Source: Thermoplasmata archaeon (lineage in GTDB: Archaea; Thermoplasmatota; Thermoplasmata; Thermoplasmatales; ARK-15). Taken from it: a stretch of 45,199 nt of DNA. Within the stretch, counting starts at the first letter, position 1; the number at the start of each line of letters is the position of its first letter. The notes under the pieces are model-generated. The model saw only the letters and a program-made list of their open reading frames with translations. It had not been told where the DNA came from and did not search any database. This document shows positions 35,004 to 42,950 of this stretch, piece by piece. Where the stretch lies: contig JAGDXS010000012.1 of the NCBI GenBank assembly GCA_023261755.1, positions 1 through 45,199 of the forward strand, given 5' to 3'. The translations under genes were made by a program, and so were the position numbers.

Positions 35004-36455
35004 ATGCAAAAAAGTGGCTCAAGGTATCCACTTGAATACTTTAAAAATAAAAGTAATTATAGGTGGTATATACTCACCGTTGTTTTGCTAGGGGCGTTTA
35101 TGTCTGCCCTTGACCTGAATTTAATGAATATAATAAATCCAGAATTGGAACATGTATTCCATCAACAATTATTTATTGTGGAATGGGCTACAATAGCATA
35201 CCAATTAACTTTAACTTCTCTGCTTCCAGTTCTGGGAAGGGTTTCAGATATAATTGGAAGAAAAAAATTTTACAATATTGGCTTTGTAATTTTTATAATT
35301 GGTTCTGGTATGGTGGGTTTGGGCCTTTCCATACAATGGATTATAGGATGGAGAATTCTTCAGGCCGTAGGAGCAACATTTCTCCAAAGTAATAGTATTG
35401 CAATAATTTCTGCAAATTTCCCTGGAAATGAAAGAGGAAAAGCAATAGGTATCCAAGGTGCTGTTCAGGCTACAGGTATGGCAATTGGACCATCATTTGG
35501 TGGATTTTTAATTCAGTATGTTTCATGGAATTATGCTTTCTATATTAATGTACCTGTAGGTATTATAGGGACAATACTTGCATTGCTTATTTTACCAGAA
35601 TCAAAATCTGAAGCAGGTTATGAAAAAGTAGATTATGTTGGCGCTGCTCTATTTACTTCATTTTTAGCTATTTTCCTTTTTAATTTTTCAATGAGCTCAA
35701 GTAAAGGTTATCCTCTAATACAAATGTATGTTTTATACTTAGTTTCAATAATTTTACTTATTGCATTTATTTTCCATGGCAGAAAAATTAAAAATCCAAT
35801 CATAGATTTTTCTTTGTTTAAAAATATTGAGTATGTTGCTGGAAATTTTGCAGGGTTAATTTCATATCTTCTTATTGGTGGTACAATGTTCATAGTACCA
35901 TTTTATCTTGAATATGTCCTAGGATATAAGCCATCCCTAGCAGGTACATTGCTTGTAATAATACCCGCTTTTATGGGTGTTGGGACTCCAATAAGTGGTG
36001 CCTTATCTGATAAAATGGGATCTTACAAGCTCACTATAACGGGATTTATTCTTATGACCATATCCATTTTATTACTTTCAACTGTCTACTATCACACATC
36101 AATCTTTGAAATTATTTTTCTTTTCTTGATTTTAGGTCTTGGCATGGGTATTTTTACAGCACCTAACAATAGTTCAATTATGGGAATGTCCCCCCCTGGA
36201 AAACTAAGCCTTGTGGGTGGCTTCCTGAATATGATGAGAAGTTTAGGCCTTATATTTGGTGTGAGCATAGCAACATTTGTTTATGAATCGTATGTTTTAA
36301 ATGGTTACCTTGAAGAAAATAAGACTATTGTGCTTTCAGCGTTTACGCATGCTATGTTCATTCTATTTATATTTTCCATAATAGGTTTAATACTTACATT
36401 AATAAAAAGGAAGGAATCAAAAGAAAAGATAACTGTTCTTCCAGAAATTGGATAA
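35004..36455 (+). CDS. MFS transporter, DHA2 (14-helix) drug:proton antiporter family
   Basis: 483 aa, about 14 membrane helices. LGRVSDIIGRKKFYNIGF is the helix 2-3 loop signature; FMSALDLNLMNI in helix 1 and QATGMAIGPSFGGFL in helix 5 fit the DHA2 antiporters. Substrate unknown. Start ATG 35004: a TATA-like stretch (34971-34982) is about 27 nt upstream. An earlier ATG at 34997 is out of frame and opens a 12-codon ORF overlapping this start. The stop is 2 nt from the convergent UPF0251 gene. No linked regulator of the MarR kind is present, unlike the other DHA2 gene. Confidence 0.88.
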   Translation: MQKSGSRYPLEYFKNKSNYRWYILTVVLLGAFMSALDLNLMNIINPELEHVFHQQLFIVEWATIAYQLTLTSLLPVLGRVSDIIGRKKFYNIGFVIFIIGSGMVGLGLSIQWIIGWRILQAVGATFLQSNSIAIISANFPGNERGKAIGIQGAVQATGMAIGPSFGGFLIQYVSWNYAFYINVPVGIIGTILALLILPESKSEAGYEKVDYVGAALFTSFLAIFLFNFSMSSSKGYPLIQMYVLYLVSIILLIAFIFHGRKIKNPIIDFSLFKNIEYVAGNFAGLISYLLIGGTMFIVPFYLEYVLGYKPSLAGTLLVIIPAFMGVGTPISGALSDKMGSYKLTITGFILMTISILLLSTVYYHTSIFEIIFLFLILGLGMGIFTAPNNSSIMGMSPPGKLSLVGGFLNMMRSLGLIFGVSIATFVYESYVLNGYLEENKTIVLSAFTHAMFILFIFSIIGLILTLIKRKESKEKITVLPEIG

Positions 36456-36457
36456 TT

Positions 36458-36757
36458 TCATTCCTTATCTTTAAAGTCAGGTATGATTTCAATTACATAT
36501 CCATTTATAATGGCGGTAATTATCTTTGCTCTTGCTTTCGTAAGATCTGTCCAAAGAGTTTTTCTGGAAATTCCCAATTTCTGGGCTGCTTCCTCCTGAG
36601 TTAAATTTTCCACATCCACTAACTTAAGGGCTTCCAATTCTGAGACATATAGAAATATTTTACCCTCAGGCTGTCTACCAATAGGACCAAACATTATTAC
36701 ATTTGGATTTATTGAAATCCATCTCGGCCCTCTTCTTCTTCCTCTCCAAGGCATCAT
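36458..36757 (-). CDS. UPF0251 (DUF134) helix-turn-helix protein
   Basis: 99 aa. It matches the DUF134 pattern: a basic N-terminus (PWRGRRRGPRWISINP), a GPIGRQPEGKIFLYVSELEALKLVD segment and a sigma-70 region 4-like helix-turn-helix (TQEEAAQKLGISRKTLWTDL). It probably binds DNA; its targets are unknown. Start is the first of two adjacent ATGs (36757 and 36754). No ribosome binding site is visible. About 220 bp of AT-rich sequence upstream (36758-36976) holds only promoters as far as I can see. Confidence 0.85.
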   Translation of the reverse strand: MMPWRGRRRGPRWISINPNVIMFGPIGRQPEGKIFLYVSELEALKLVDVENLTQEEAAQKLGISRKTLWTDLTKARAKIITAIINGYVIEIIPDFKDKE

Positions 36758-36976
36758 GATTATTAAAAAGATGTATTCATATTTAAATTCTTTTTGTTAA
36801 AATTCATTTAAATTTTAATATAAAATATATTATAATTTAATACAAAAATATCTTATTAAAAAAATGATTAATCTTAAAGGAAAAATTGTAAAATTGTTTT
36901 TTAATATTTAAAAAATTTTTCATTAAAGACTGTAAAAAATTTTATATCATTAATGTAATAATCCTGGTGAGAATAG

Positions 36977-37447
36977 ATGGGTATAATTAATAATCCTTCC
37001 GTAAGCATGATTGTAGGTCTTGTTGAAAGAGTAAGTGATTTAAAAAATCCTGAAGATGTTGCTCAAATAGATGATGATCTAGGCATGGAAAAATCAGAAT
37101 TCTTCAATATTATAGATGATGCAGAAACATTGGATCTTGTAAAAATAGTTGACGGAAATATACAACTTACAGATTTCGGAATAAAATTTGCAAATTCAGG
37201 TATTCAGGAAAGAAAAAAGCTCTTAGCTGAAAAAATAAAAAATATAGAACCTTTCAAAACTGCGATAGAAATACTAGAACATAAACCAAATAAAAAAATG
37301 AACAAAGAAAAGTTTTTAGAAGAAATGAAAAAATATTTTTACTCAATAGATCAGGACAAATTGTTTAAAGTGATTGTTAACTGGGGGAGATACACTAAGC
37401 TTATTGGTTACAGCATAGATAATGATGAAGTATATATATACAAATAA
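36977..37447 (+). CDS. Stand-alone AAA-associated domain protein (ABC-ATPase C-terminal domain type)
   Basis: 156 aa, soluble. The sequence resembles the C-terminal domain found after nitrate/sulfonate-type ABC ATPases (AAA-associated C-terminal family, PF09821 from memory), here without the ATPase. The first half looks winged-helix-like (LVERVSDLKNPEDVAQIDDD and LTDFGIKFANSGIQERKKL); the second half includes LFKVIVNWGRYTKLIGYSID. A regulatory or adaptor role is possible. ATG 36977 follows GGTGAG (36966-36971). It is followed 50 nt later by aIF5B in the same direction. Confidence 0.65.
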   Translation: MGIINNPSVSMIVGLVERVSDLKNPEDVAQIDDDLGMEKSEFFNIIDDAETLDLVKIVDGNIQLTDFGIKFANSGIQERKKLLAEKIKNIEPFKTAIEILEHKPNKKMNKEKFLEEMKKYFYSIDQDKLFKVIVNWGRYTKLIGYSIDNDEVYIYK

Positions 37448-37497
37448 TTAAAAAGCTAGAAAAAATTAATAACTTTTTATTTATTACGGATTGGGAA

Positions 37498-39240
37498 ATG
37501 AGAATAAGACAACCAATAATAGGAGTTTTAGGTCATGTTGATCATGGAAAAACATCTCTTTTAGATGCTATTAGGGGTACATCCATATCAAAAAAAGAGC
37601 ATGGGGGGATAACACAGCATATAGGGGCTACGGAAATACCTATTGATACAATATATGAAATTTGTGGACCTTTGATAAAAGAAAAAAATTTTAAAGTTCC
37701 TGGCCTCTTATTTATTGATACTCCAGGTCATGAGGCATTTACAACATTAAGATCAAGAGGAGGATCACTCGCTGATATAGCTGTCCTTGTAATTGATATT
37801 AGGGAAAAAATAATGCCTCAGACCATAGAGAGCTTAAATATTCTTAAAAATTATAAAACACCTTTCGTAGTCGCTGCAACTAAATTGGATTTAATAAGCG
37901 GTTGGAGAAATTCACAAAATAAACCATTTATACTTGCCATTAAAGACCAAAGTGATCTTGTCAAGAATGAACTTGATAGATCCATATATGAAATTTCTGA
38001 GCAATTATTTCACCATGGATTTTCTGCCGAAAGATATGATAGAATAAGTGATTTTACTAAAAATGTTGCAATAGTGCCAGTCAGTTCAAAATTAAATATT
38101 GGCATAGCTGATCTGTTGCTAATACTAATCGGTTTAGCACAAAGATATCTTGAAAATGAATTAAAAACTGAGGATGGACCAGGTGTTGGGACTGTTTTGG
38201 AAATAAAGGAAGTTAAAGGACTTGGAAAAACTTTAGATGTAATTCTTTATGAAGGAACAATAAAAAAGGGTGATATAATAGTTCTTTCTGGAAAGAGTAA
38301 ACCTGTTGTTACTAAGGTAAAGGTGCTTTTGAAACCAAAGCCTTTGGATGAAATAATGGATCCAAAGGATCCATTTGTTCAGGTTAAAGAAGTTTCTGCT
38401 GCAGCTGGTATTAAAATATCCGCTCCAGATATAGATGATGTTCTCCCTGGAGGGACACTAAAAGTAGCTACACTAGAAACTTTAGATAGAATAATAAATG
38501 AAATTAAAAATGAATCTAAATTATCAATAAATCTATCTGAGGATGGCATAGTTATAAAAGCAGATGCAAAAGGATCATTGGAAGCATTGAGTTATGAACT
38601 AAACCTGCTAGGTGTCCCAGTAAAAAAGGCTGAAATAGGTGATGTTTCCAAAAGGGACATTGTGGATGCTGAAACTTCACCAGACCCATTAAAAAGAATT
38701 GTAATTGCATATAATGTCAAAGTTCCACAGGACTTGTTTTCAGATGAAAAAGTAAAAATTATTGAAAGCAAGGTATTGTACGAGATAATAGATAAATATA
38801 AAGAAACTATTGAAAAAGAAAAGGAAAAAATTGAAGAGGAAAAGAGGGGAAAAATAAACTACCCTGCTAAAATAAAGGTTCTCGAAGATTTTATATTCAG
38901 AGCATCTAAGCCGGCTATTGTTGGTGTTAGAGTCCTTGCAGGAACAATAAAACCCAGTTTGAAATTAATGACAGAAGATGGAAAAAGTGTTGGAGAAATA
39001 AAAAGTATTAGGGATAAAGAACAGACTTTGAAAGAAGCAATAATGGGCCAGGAGATTGCAGTTTCAATTTCTGATGCAATTATAGGAAAAAATGTTAAAC
39101 CTGGGGATATTTTATATTCAGATCTTACTGAAGAGGATGTTAAGAATCTATCTGAAACAGAGCTAACATACGAAGAAAAAGAAACATTGAACGAAATAAT
39201 TTCAATAAAAAGAAGGGAAAAGCCCTTTTGGGGTATGTAA
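37498..39240 (+). CDS. infB: Translation initiation factor aIF5B
   Basis: 580 aa, the usual archaeal size. This IF2-family GTPase promotes subunit joining and initiator tRNA placement. GTPase motifs: GHVDHGKTSLL (G1), GGITQHIGAT (G2), DTPGHEAF (G3), TKLDLISGW (G4, TKLD) and PVSSKLNIG (G5). Domains II to IV follow, with a charged helix (about 435-460) before domain IV. ATG 37498 has no ribosome binding site; a T-rich TATA-like element lies about 25 nt upstream. The stop is 2 nt from a convergent gene. Confidence 0.96.
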   Translation: MRIRQPIIGVLGHVDHGKTSLLDAIRGTSISKKEHGGITQHIGATEIPIDTIYEICGPLIKEKNFKVPGLLFIDTPGHEAFTTLRSRGGSLADIAVLVIDIREKIMPQTIESLNILKNYKTPFVVAATKLDLISGWRNSQNKPFILAIKDQSDLVKNELDRSIYEISEQLFHHGFSAERYDRISDFTKNVAIVPVSSKLNIGIADLLLILIGLAQRYLENELKTEDGPGVGTVLEIKEVKGLGKTLDVILYEGTIKKGDIIVLSGKSKPVVTKVKVLLKPKPLDEIMDPKDPFVQVKEVSAAAGIKISAPDIDDVLPGGTLKVATLETLDRIINEIKNESKLSINLSEDGIVIKADAKGSLEALSYELNLLGVPVKKAEIGDVSKRDIVDAETSPDPLKRIVIAYNVKVPQDLFSDEKVKIIESKVLYEIIDKYKETIEKEKEKIEEEKRGKINYPAKIKVLEDFIFRASKPAIVGVRVLAGTIKPSLKLMTEDGKSVGEIKSIRDKEQTLKEAIMGQEIAVSISDAIIGKNVKPGDILYSDLTEEDVKNLSETELTYEEKETLNEIISIKRREKPFWGM

Positions 39241-39242
39241 AG

Positions 39243-39464
39243 TTATTTAATTAAATAATACCCGGCACTTTTCTGTCTGGCCACTCTTTTAACATATCCT
39301 TTATTCATTAATTCCTGCAAAGCATTATTCACAATACCTTTACCTAGGCCAGCAGCTTTCATTATATCATCAGCTGTTTTTAATTTATCTTCAGCAGATG
39401 CCCCCAGCTTTTTCATAGCTTCATAAACCTTTTTCGCATTTGGAGTTAATGCCTCATCAGCCAT
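39243..39464 (-). CDS. Small winged-helix protein
   Basis: 73 aa, one winged helix-turn-helix: LTPNAKKVYEAMKKLG, then KTADDIMKAAGLGKGIVNNA as the recognition region and ELMNKGYVKRVARQKSAGYY as the wing. The helix-wing pattern superficially recalls ribosomal protein S25e, but this protein lacks the basic N-terminus. It is probably a DNA-binding regulator or a minor chromatin protein. ATG 39464 follows GGTGAT at good spacing, indicating efficient translation. Confidence 0.75.
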   Translation of the reverse strand: MADEALTPNAKKVYEAMKKLGASAEDKLKTADDIMKAAGLGKGIVNNALQELMNKGYVKRVARQKSAGYYLIK

Positions 39465-39566
39465 ATTGTATCACCTTCAAAATTCTTATGTATATACGTT
39501 ATATTTATAAAATATTTAAATTTTTTTAGACCGGTTTTCTGGCCTGAAAAGTATCATCAAAAAAAG

Positions 39567-39577
39567 TTTTTATAATA
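39567..39577 (+). promoter_or_regulatory. TATA box of the L15e gene
   Basis: TTTTTATAATA centred about 25 nt before 39597, giving a 5' leader of roughly 40 nt, longer than for most genes in this window. Confidence 0.55.
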
Positions 39578-39598
39578 TACCATTATATTCCCTGAATA

Positions 39599-39624
39599 GA
39601 GCGATGTTCCTTCTGGAGAAGCTC
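39599..39624 (+). promoter_or_regulatory. Short hairpin in the 5' leader of the L15e gene
   Basis: GAGC (39599-39602) can pair with GCTC (39621-39624), and the intervening TTCC and GGAGAA give a second short stem around TTCT. It starts almost at the expected transcription start and lies 15 nt before the start codon. It could be a binding site for translational control, as seen for other ribosomal protein genes, or an accident. Confidence 0.4.
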
Positions 39625-39638
39625 AGGATGTGCTAAAT

Positions 39639-40181
39639 ATGGTTAAAAATATGTATGATTACATCGGAGAAGTATGGAAGAGACCCAGAGAGGGTTGGCT
39701 TGGAGAGCTGCAGTGGGAGAGAATGATATCCTGGAGAAAAGGCCCAGCAATAACGAGAATAGAGAGACCAACAAGGCTTGATAGAGCAAGGGAACTAGGA
39801 TATAAAGCGAAGCAGGGTATAATTGTTGTAAGATCCAGGGTAAGAAGAGGTGGATTTAATAAACCAGCCATAAGAGCAGGTAGAAGACCTAAAAGAAGAG
39901 GCATACTGAAATTAACACTTAAAAAAAGCATACAAAGAATAGCAGAGGAAAGAGCTGGTAGAAGATATCCCAATATGGAGGTCCTGAATTCATACTATGT
40001 TGGCGAAGATGGTATGTACAAATACTATGAAGTAATTTTAGTAGATAGGTCGCATCCAGCAATACTTCATGATAAAAACCTTTCCTGGATAACAAAACAG
40101 AAAGGAAGGGTTTTCAGGGGTAAAACTTCCTCTGGCCAAAAAGGTAGAGGTTTAAGGAAATCTAGAGGACTAAAAAATTAA
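39639..40181 (+). CDS. rpl15e: Large-subunit ribosomal protein L15e
   Basis: 180 aa, archaeal/eukaryotic L15e, a highly basic protein threaded through 23S rRNA. The N-terminus [19 protein letters not shown] and the rich Arg/Lys run through [20 protein letters not shown] are typical, as is the closing Lys/Arg-rich tail. The start is ATG 39639 or ATG 39651; the former is used since family members often begin a few residues before the YxYI motif. A GTG at 39630 is probably not used. The next gene starts directly after the stop. Confidence 0.93.
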   Translation: MVKNMYDYIGEVWKRPREGWLGELQWERMISWRKGPAITRIERPTRLDRARELGYKAKQGIIVVRSRVRRGGFNKPAIRAGRRPKRRGILKLTLKKSIQRIAEERAGRRYPNMEVLNSYYVGEDGMYKYYEVILVDRSHPAILHDKNLSWITKQKGRVFRGKTSSGQKGRGLRKSRGLKN

Positions 40182-41294
40182 ATGAAAATTTTACAAATAT
40201 CCGACCTTGCACCACCTCACATAGGTGGTGTTGAGAAGGTTGTATGGAAGTATGCAAGTTTATTATCTAAAGAGGGAAATGATGTTAGTATTTTAACATC
40301 CTCTTTGCCAAATGTAAAAAATAAGGAAAGAATAGAGAATGTAACTTTTAATCGTGTCCCAAAGATTGCACTTGCATTACCATCTCTTTATACAAATGAT
40401 TTTGAAATAATACACACCCACTCATATATTTCATTTTTTGATCTAAGCATTGAAAAAAAGATAAGAGGAAGTGTTATAATAAAACATGTTCACAGTGTTT
40501 ATGGATCTGACCTTGAAAATTTCACCGGATGGTCAGTGTCCAGGATTTTTTCAAAAATTGAAAGATATCTTTTATCTGCGGATTGCACAGCATACATTGT
40601 ACCTAGTGAATTCACAAAAAAGAATCTTAGGAATTTTGGCATAAATAAGGAAATACATGTAGTGCCACACGGAACAGATTATGAAAAATTTCCTGAAAAA
40701 GAAAAAGCGAGAGAATTCCTTAATTTACCAAAAGAAAAAAAAATAATTGGATTTATAGGAAGGATGTCTTCAGGGAAAGGCCCACAGGATCTTGCAAAAA
40801 TTTGGGGAGAAATTAAGAAAAAATTACCTGATTCAATTCTAATTTTCATAGGTCCAGATCCAAATGTAAAAACATCCGGAATTGTTGGAATTTCAGAACA
40901 AGTGAAAAAAATAATTGCTGAATCCGGCTATAAAGAAGATGTTATTTTCACTGGTATGGTTGAGGAAGAAAAAATGCCCTATTACATCGCATCATTGGAT
41001 TTGTTTGCTTCACCTAGCATTAATGAAGGATTTGGTTTAACAATTCTAAACAGCATGGCCGCAGGTGTTCCAGTGGTAGCTTACAATAACAGTGCGATAC
41101 CTGAAGTAGTAGGTGATGCAGGTTTGCTCGTACCAACAAAGGATCTTGAATCACTAAAAAATGCCATAATCAATATTCTTTCAGATGAAAAATTGTATAG
41201 AGAAATGTCTACAATGGCAATGTTAAGGGCCTCCCAGTTTACATGGAACAAAGCGGTAAATTCTCTTTATAATATATATTCAAATTATTTATGA
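40182..41294 (+). CDS. Family 4 glycosyltransferase
   Basis: 370 aa, GT-B fold, probably making surface glycans or glycolipids from a nucleotide sugar. N-terminal [18 protein letters not shown] is the acceptor-side glycine loop. [18 protein letters not shown] and the C-terminal [20 protein letters not shown] are donor-side motifs. In the family's E-x7-E motif the first Glu is Glu282 but the second position is Asn290, an unusual replacement. ATG 40182 follows the L15e stop with no gap, so it depends on the L15e transcript. It overlaps the convergent pyrG by 10 nt. Confidence 0.88.
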   Translation: MKILQISDLAPPHIGGVEKVVWKYASLLSKEGNDVSILTSSLPNVKNKERIENVTFNRVPKIALALPSLYTNDFEIIHTHSYISFFDLSIEKKIRGSVIIKHVHSVYGSDLENFTGWSVSRIFSKIERYLLSADCTAYIVPSEFTKKNLRNFGINKEIHVVPHGTDYEKFPEKEKAREFLNLPKEKKIIGFIGRMSSGKGPQDLAKIWGEIKKKLPDSILIFIGPDPNVKTSGIVGISEQVKKIIAESGYKEDVIFTGMVEEEKMPYYIASLDLFASPSINEGFGLTILNSMAAGVPVVAYNNSAIPEVVGDAGLLVPTKDLESLKNAIINILSDEKLYREMSTMAMLRASQFTWNKAVNSLYNIYSNYL

Positions 41295-42889
41295 GAATTT
41301 TTGTATTCAATAGCACTCTTCACTAAACCATAATGCAACCTGGATGGATTAAGCGGTCTACTTTTGAATTCCGGATGAAACTGTGATCCCACATAGAATG
41401 GATGATCTTTTAATTCAAAAACTTCCATTCTTGTACCTGATTCATCAACTCCTGTGAAAATCATTCCATGATCTTCTATTTCCTTTATGAATTTAGGATT
41501 TACCTCGTACCTGTGCCTGTGCCTTTCATATATTATTTCTGCATTATAAAGCCTTCCGGCCATTGATTCCTTCTTTAAAATAACCTTTTGGGCACCTAAT
41601 CTCATAGATCCACCTAGATTTTTTATATCCTTCTGCTCAGGCATTAAATCAATAACTGGATATTTTGTATCTGGATAGAATTCTGTGCTATTAGCTTCTT
41701 TATAATTTAATACATTCCTTGAAAATTCTACTACTGCCATCTGAAAACCTAGACATATACCTAAGAAAGGTATTTTATTCTCTCGTGCATATTTTGCGGC
41801 TAATATCTTACCTTCTGTACCCCTTACACCAAATCCTCCAGGAATAAGGATACCGTGAACATCCTCTAGCAAATTTTTTCCAGATTCAATGTCTTCAGCA
41901 TCTATCCACTTTATATTGATTTTTACTTCAAGTGCTGATGATACGTGTGTGAATGCTTCTATGTGACTCAAATATGAATCCTTTAAATGAACATACTTTC
42001 CCACAATTGCTATATTTACTTCCTCCTTGGGATAATAAAGCTTTGAAAGATATTCCTTCCATTGGCTTAAATCAAGCTTTTTGCCATCTATGCCGAGTTT
42101 CTTTTCAATGTATTCATCCACCTTTTGCTCTTCAAACATTGTTGGAACTTCATAAATTGTTCTTTTAGCATCTGGTGCACTGATCACTGCCTCAACAGGA
42201 ACATCGCAAAAATCTGAAATTTTTTCTTTAGTTTCCTTTGTTAATGGAACTTTGCACCTTCCTACTATCATATCTGGTTGAATACCAAGTGCTCTTAATT
42301 CCTTTACACTATGCTGCGTAGGTTTAGTTTTTTGCTCTCCTACTGCATCTACTATTGGAACCAGTGTTGTATGAATAAACATTCTGTTTCCTTCCCCAAG
42401 TTCTCTTCCAAGCTGTCTGAGTGCCTCCAAAAAAGGCATTGATTCAATATCACCTACGGTTCCACCTACTTCGATCAAAACAACATCTGCATTGGATGTA
42501 TTTGCCACTTTTTTAATCCTCCTCTTAATTTCATCAGTTATGTGAGGAATTATTTGAACTGTTTTTCCTAAATATTCACCTCTCCTTTCTTTCTCAATTA
42601 CTGCTTTGTAAACTTTTCCAGTGGTTATATTGTTTTCAGTGGATAATGAAATATCAAAAAACCTTTCATAATTTCCAAGGTCTAAATCAACCTCAGTACC
42701 ATCATCTAAAACAAATACTTCCCCATGCTGGTAAGGATTCATAGTTCCAGCATCATAATTTATGTAAGGATCTATTTTAATCGCTGTAACCTTGAGACCC
42801 TTACTTTGGAGAAGCTTACCTATGCTTGATGTTGTAATTCCTTTTCCTAGACCTGAAATAACTCCACCTGTTATAACTATTAATTTCAT
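41285..42889 (-). CDS. pyrG: CTP synthase
   Basis: 534 aa, full length. It aminates UTP to CTP using ATP and glutamine-derived ammonia. The N-terminal synthetase domain shows [32 protein letters not shown] and [12 protein letters not shown]-like sequence ([12 protein letters not shown]). The C-terminal amidotransferase domain shows GGFGVRG, the nucleophile in [11 protein letters not shown], and [13 protein letters not shown] 42889; the gene has its own upstream AT-rich region (42890-42950) after the surface protein gene on the same strand. Confidence 0.97.
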   Translation of the reverse strand: MKLIVITGGVISGLGKGITTSSIGKLLQSKGLKVTAIKIDPYINYDAGTMNPYQHGEVFVLDDGTEVDLDLGNYERFFDISLSTENNITTGKVYKAVIEKERRGEYLGKTVQIIPHITDEIKRRIKKVANTSNADVVLIEVGGTVGDIESMPFLEALRQLGRELGEGNRMFIHTTLVPIVDAVGEQKTKPTQHSVKELRALGIQPDMIVGRCKVPLTKETKEKISDFCDVPVEAVISAPDAKRTIYEVPTMFEEQKVDEYIEKKLGIDGKKLDLSQWKEYLSKLYYPKEEVNIAIVGKYVHLKDSYLSHIEAFTHVSSALEVKINIKWIDAEDIESGKNLLEDVHGILIPGGFGVRGTEGKILAAKYARENKIPFLGICLGFQMAVVEFSRNVLNYKEANSTEFYPDTKYPVIDLMPEQKDIKNLGGSMRLGAQKVILKKESMAGRLYNAEIIYERHRHRYEVNPKFIKEIEDHGMIFTGVDESGTRMEVFELKDHPFYVGSQFHPEFKSRPLNPSRLHYGLVKSAIEYKNSHK

Positions 42890-42950
42890 GCATTAGATTA
42901 TTGTTATCTTAAAAATAAACCTTTTTGAAATTTAAATTTAAAATAAAAGA

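Noticed and set aside
34997-35035. 12-codon ORF overlapping the start of the second DHA2 gene
   Set aside because: It has no ribosome binding site; a leaderless start at 35004 explains the gene. It could still be an upstream ORF, but nothing supports it.
39243-39464. Ribosomal protein S25e
   Set aside because: The winged-helix pattern is similar, but the basic N-terminal extension and typical S25e wording are missing; called only as a winged-helix protein.
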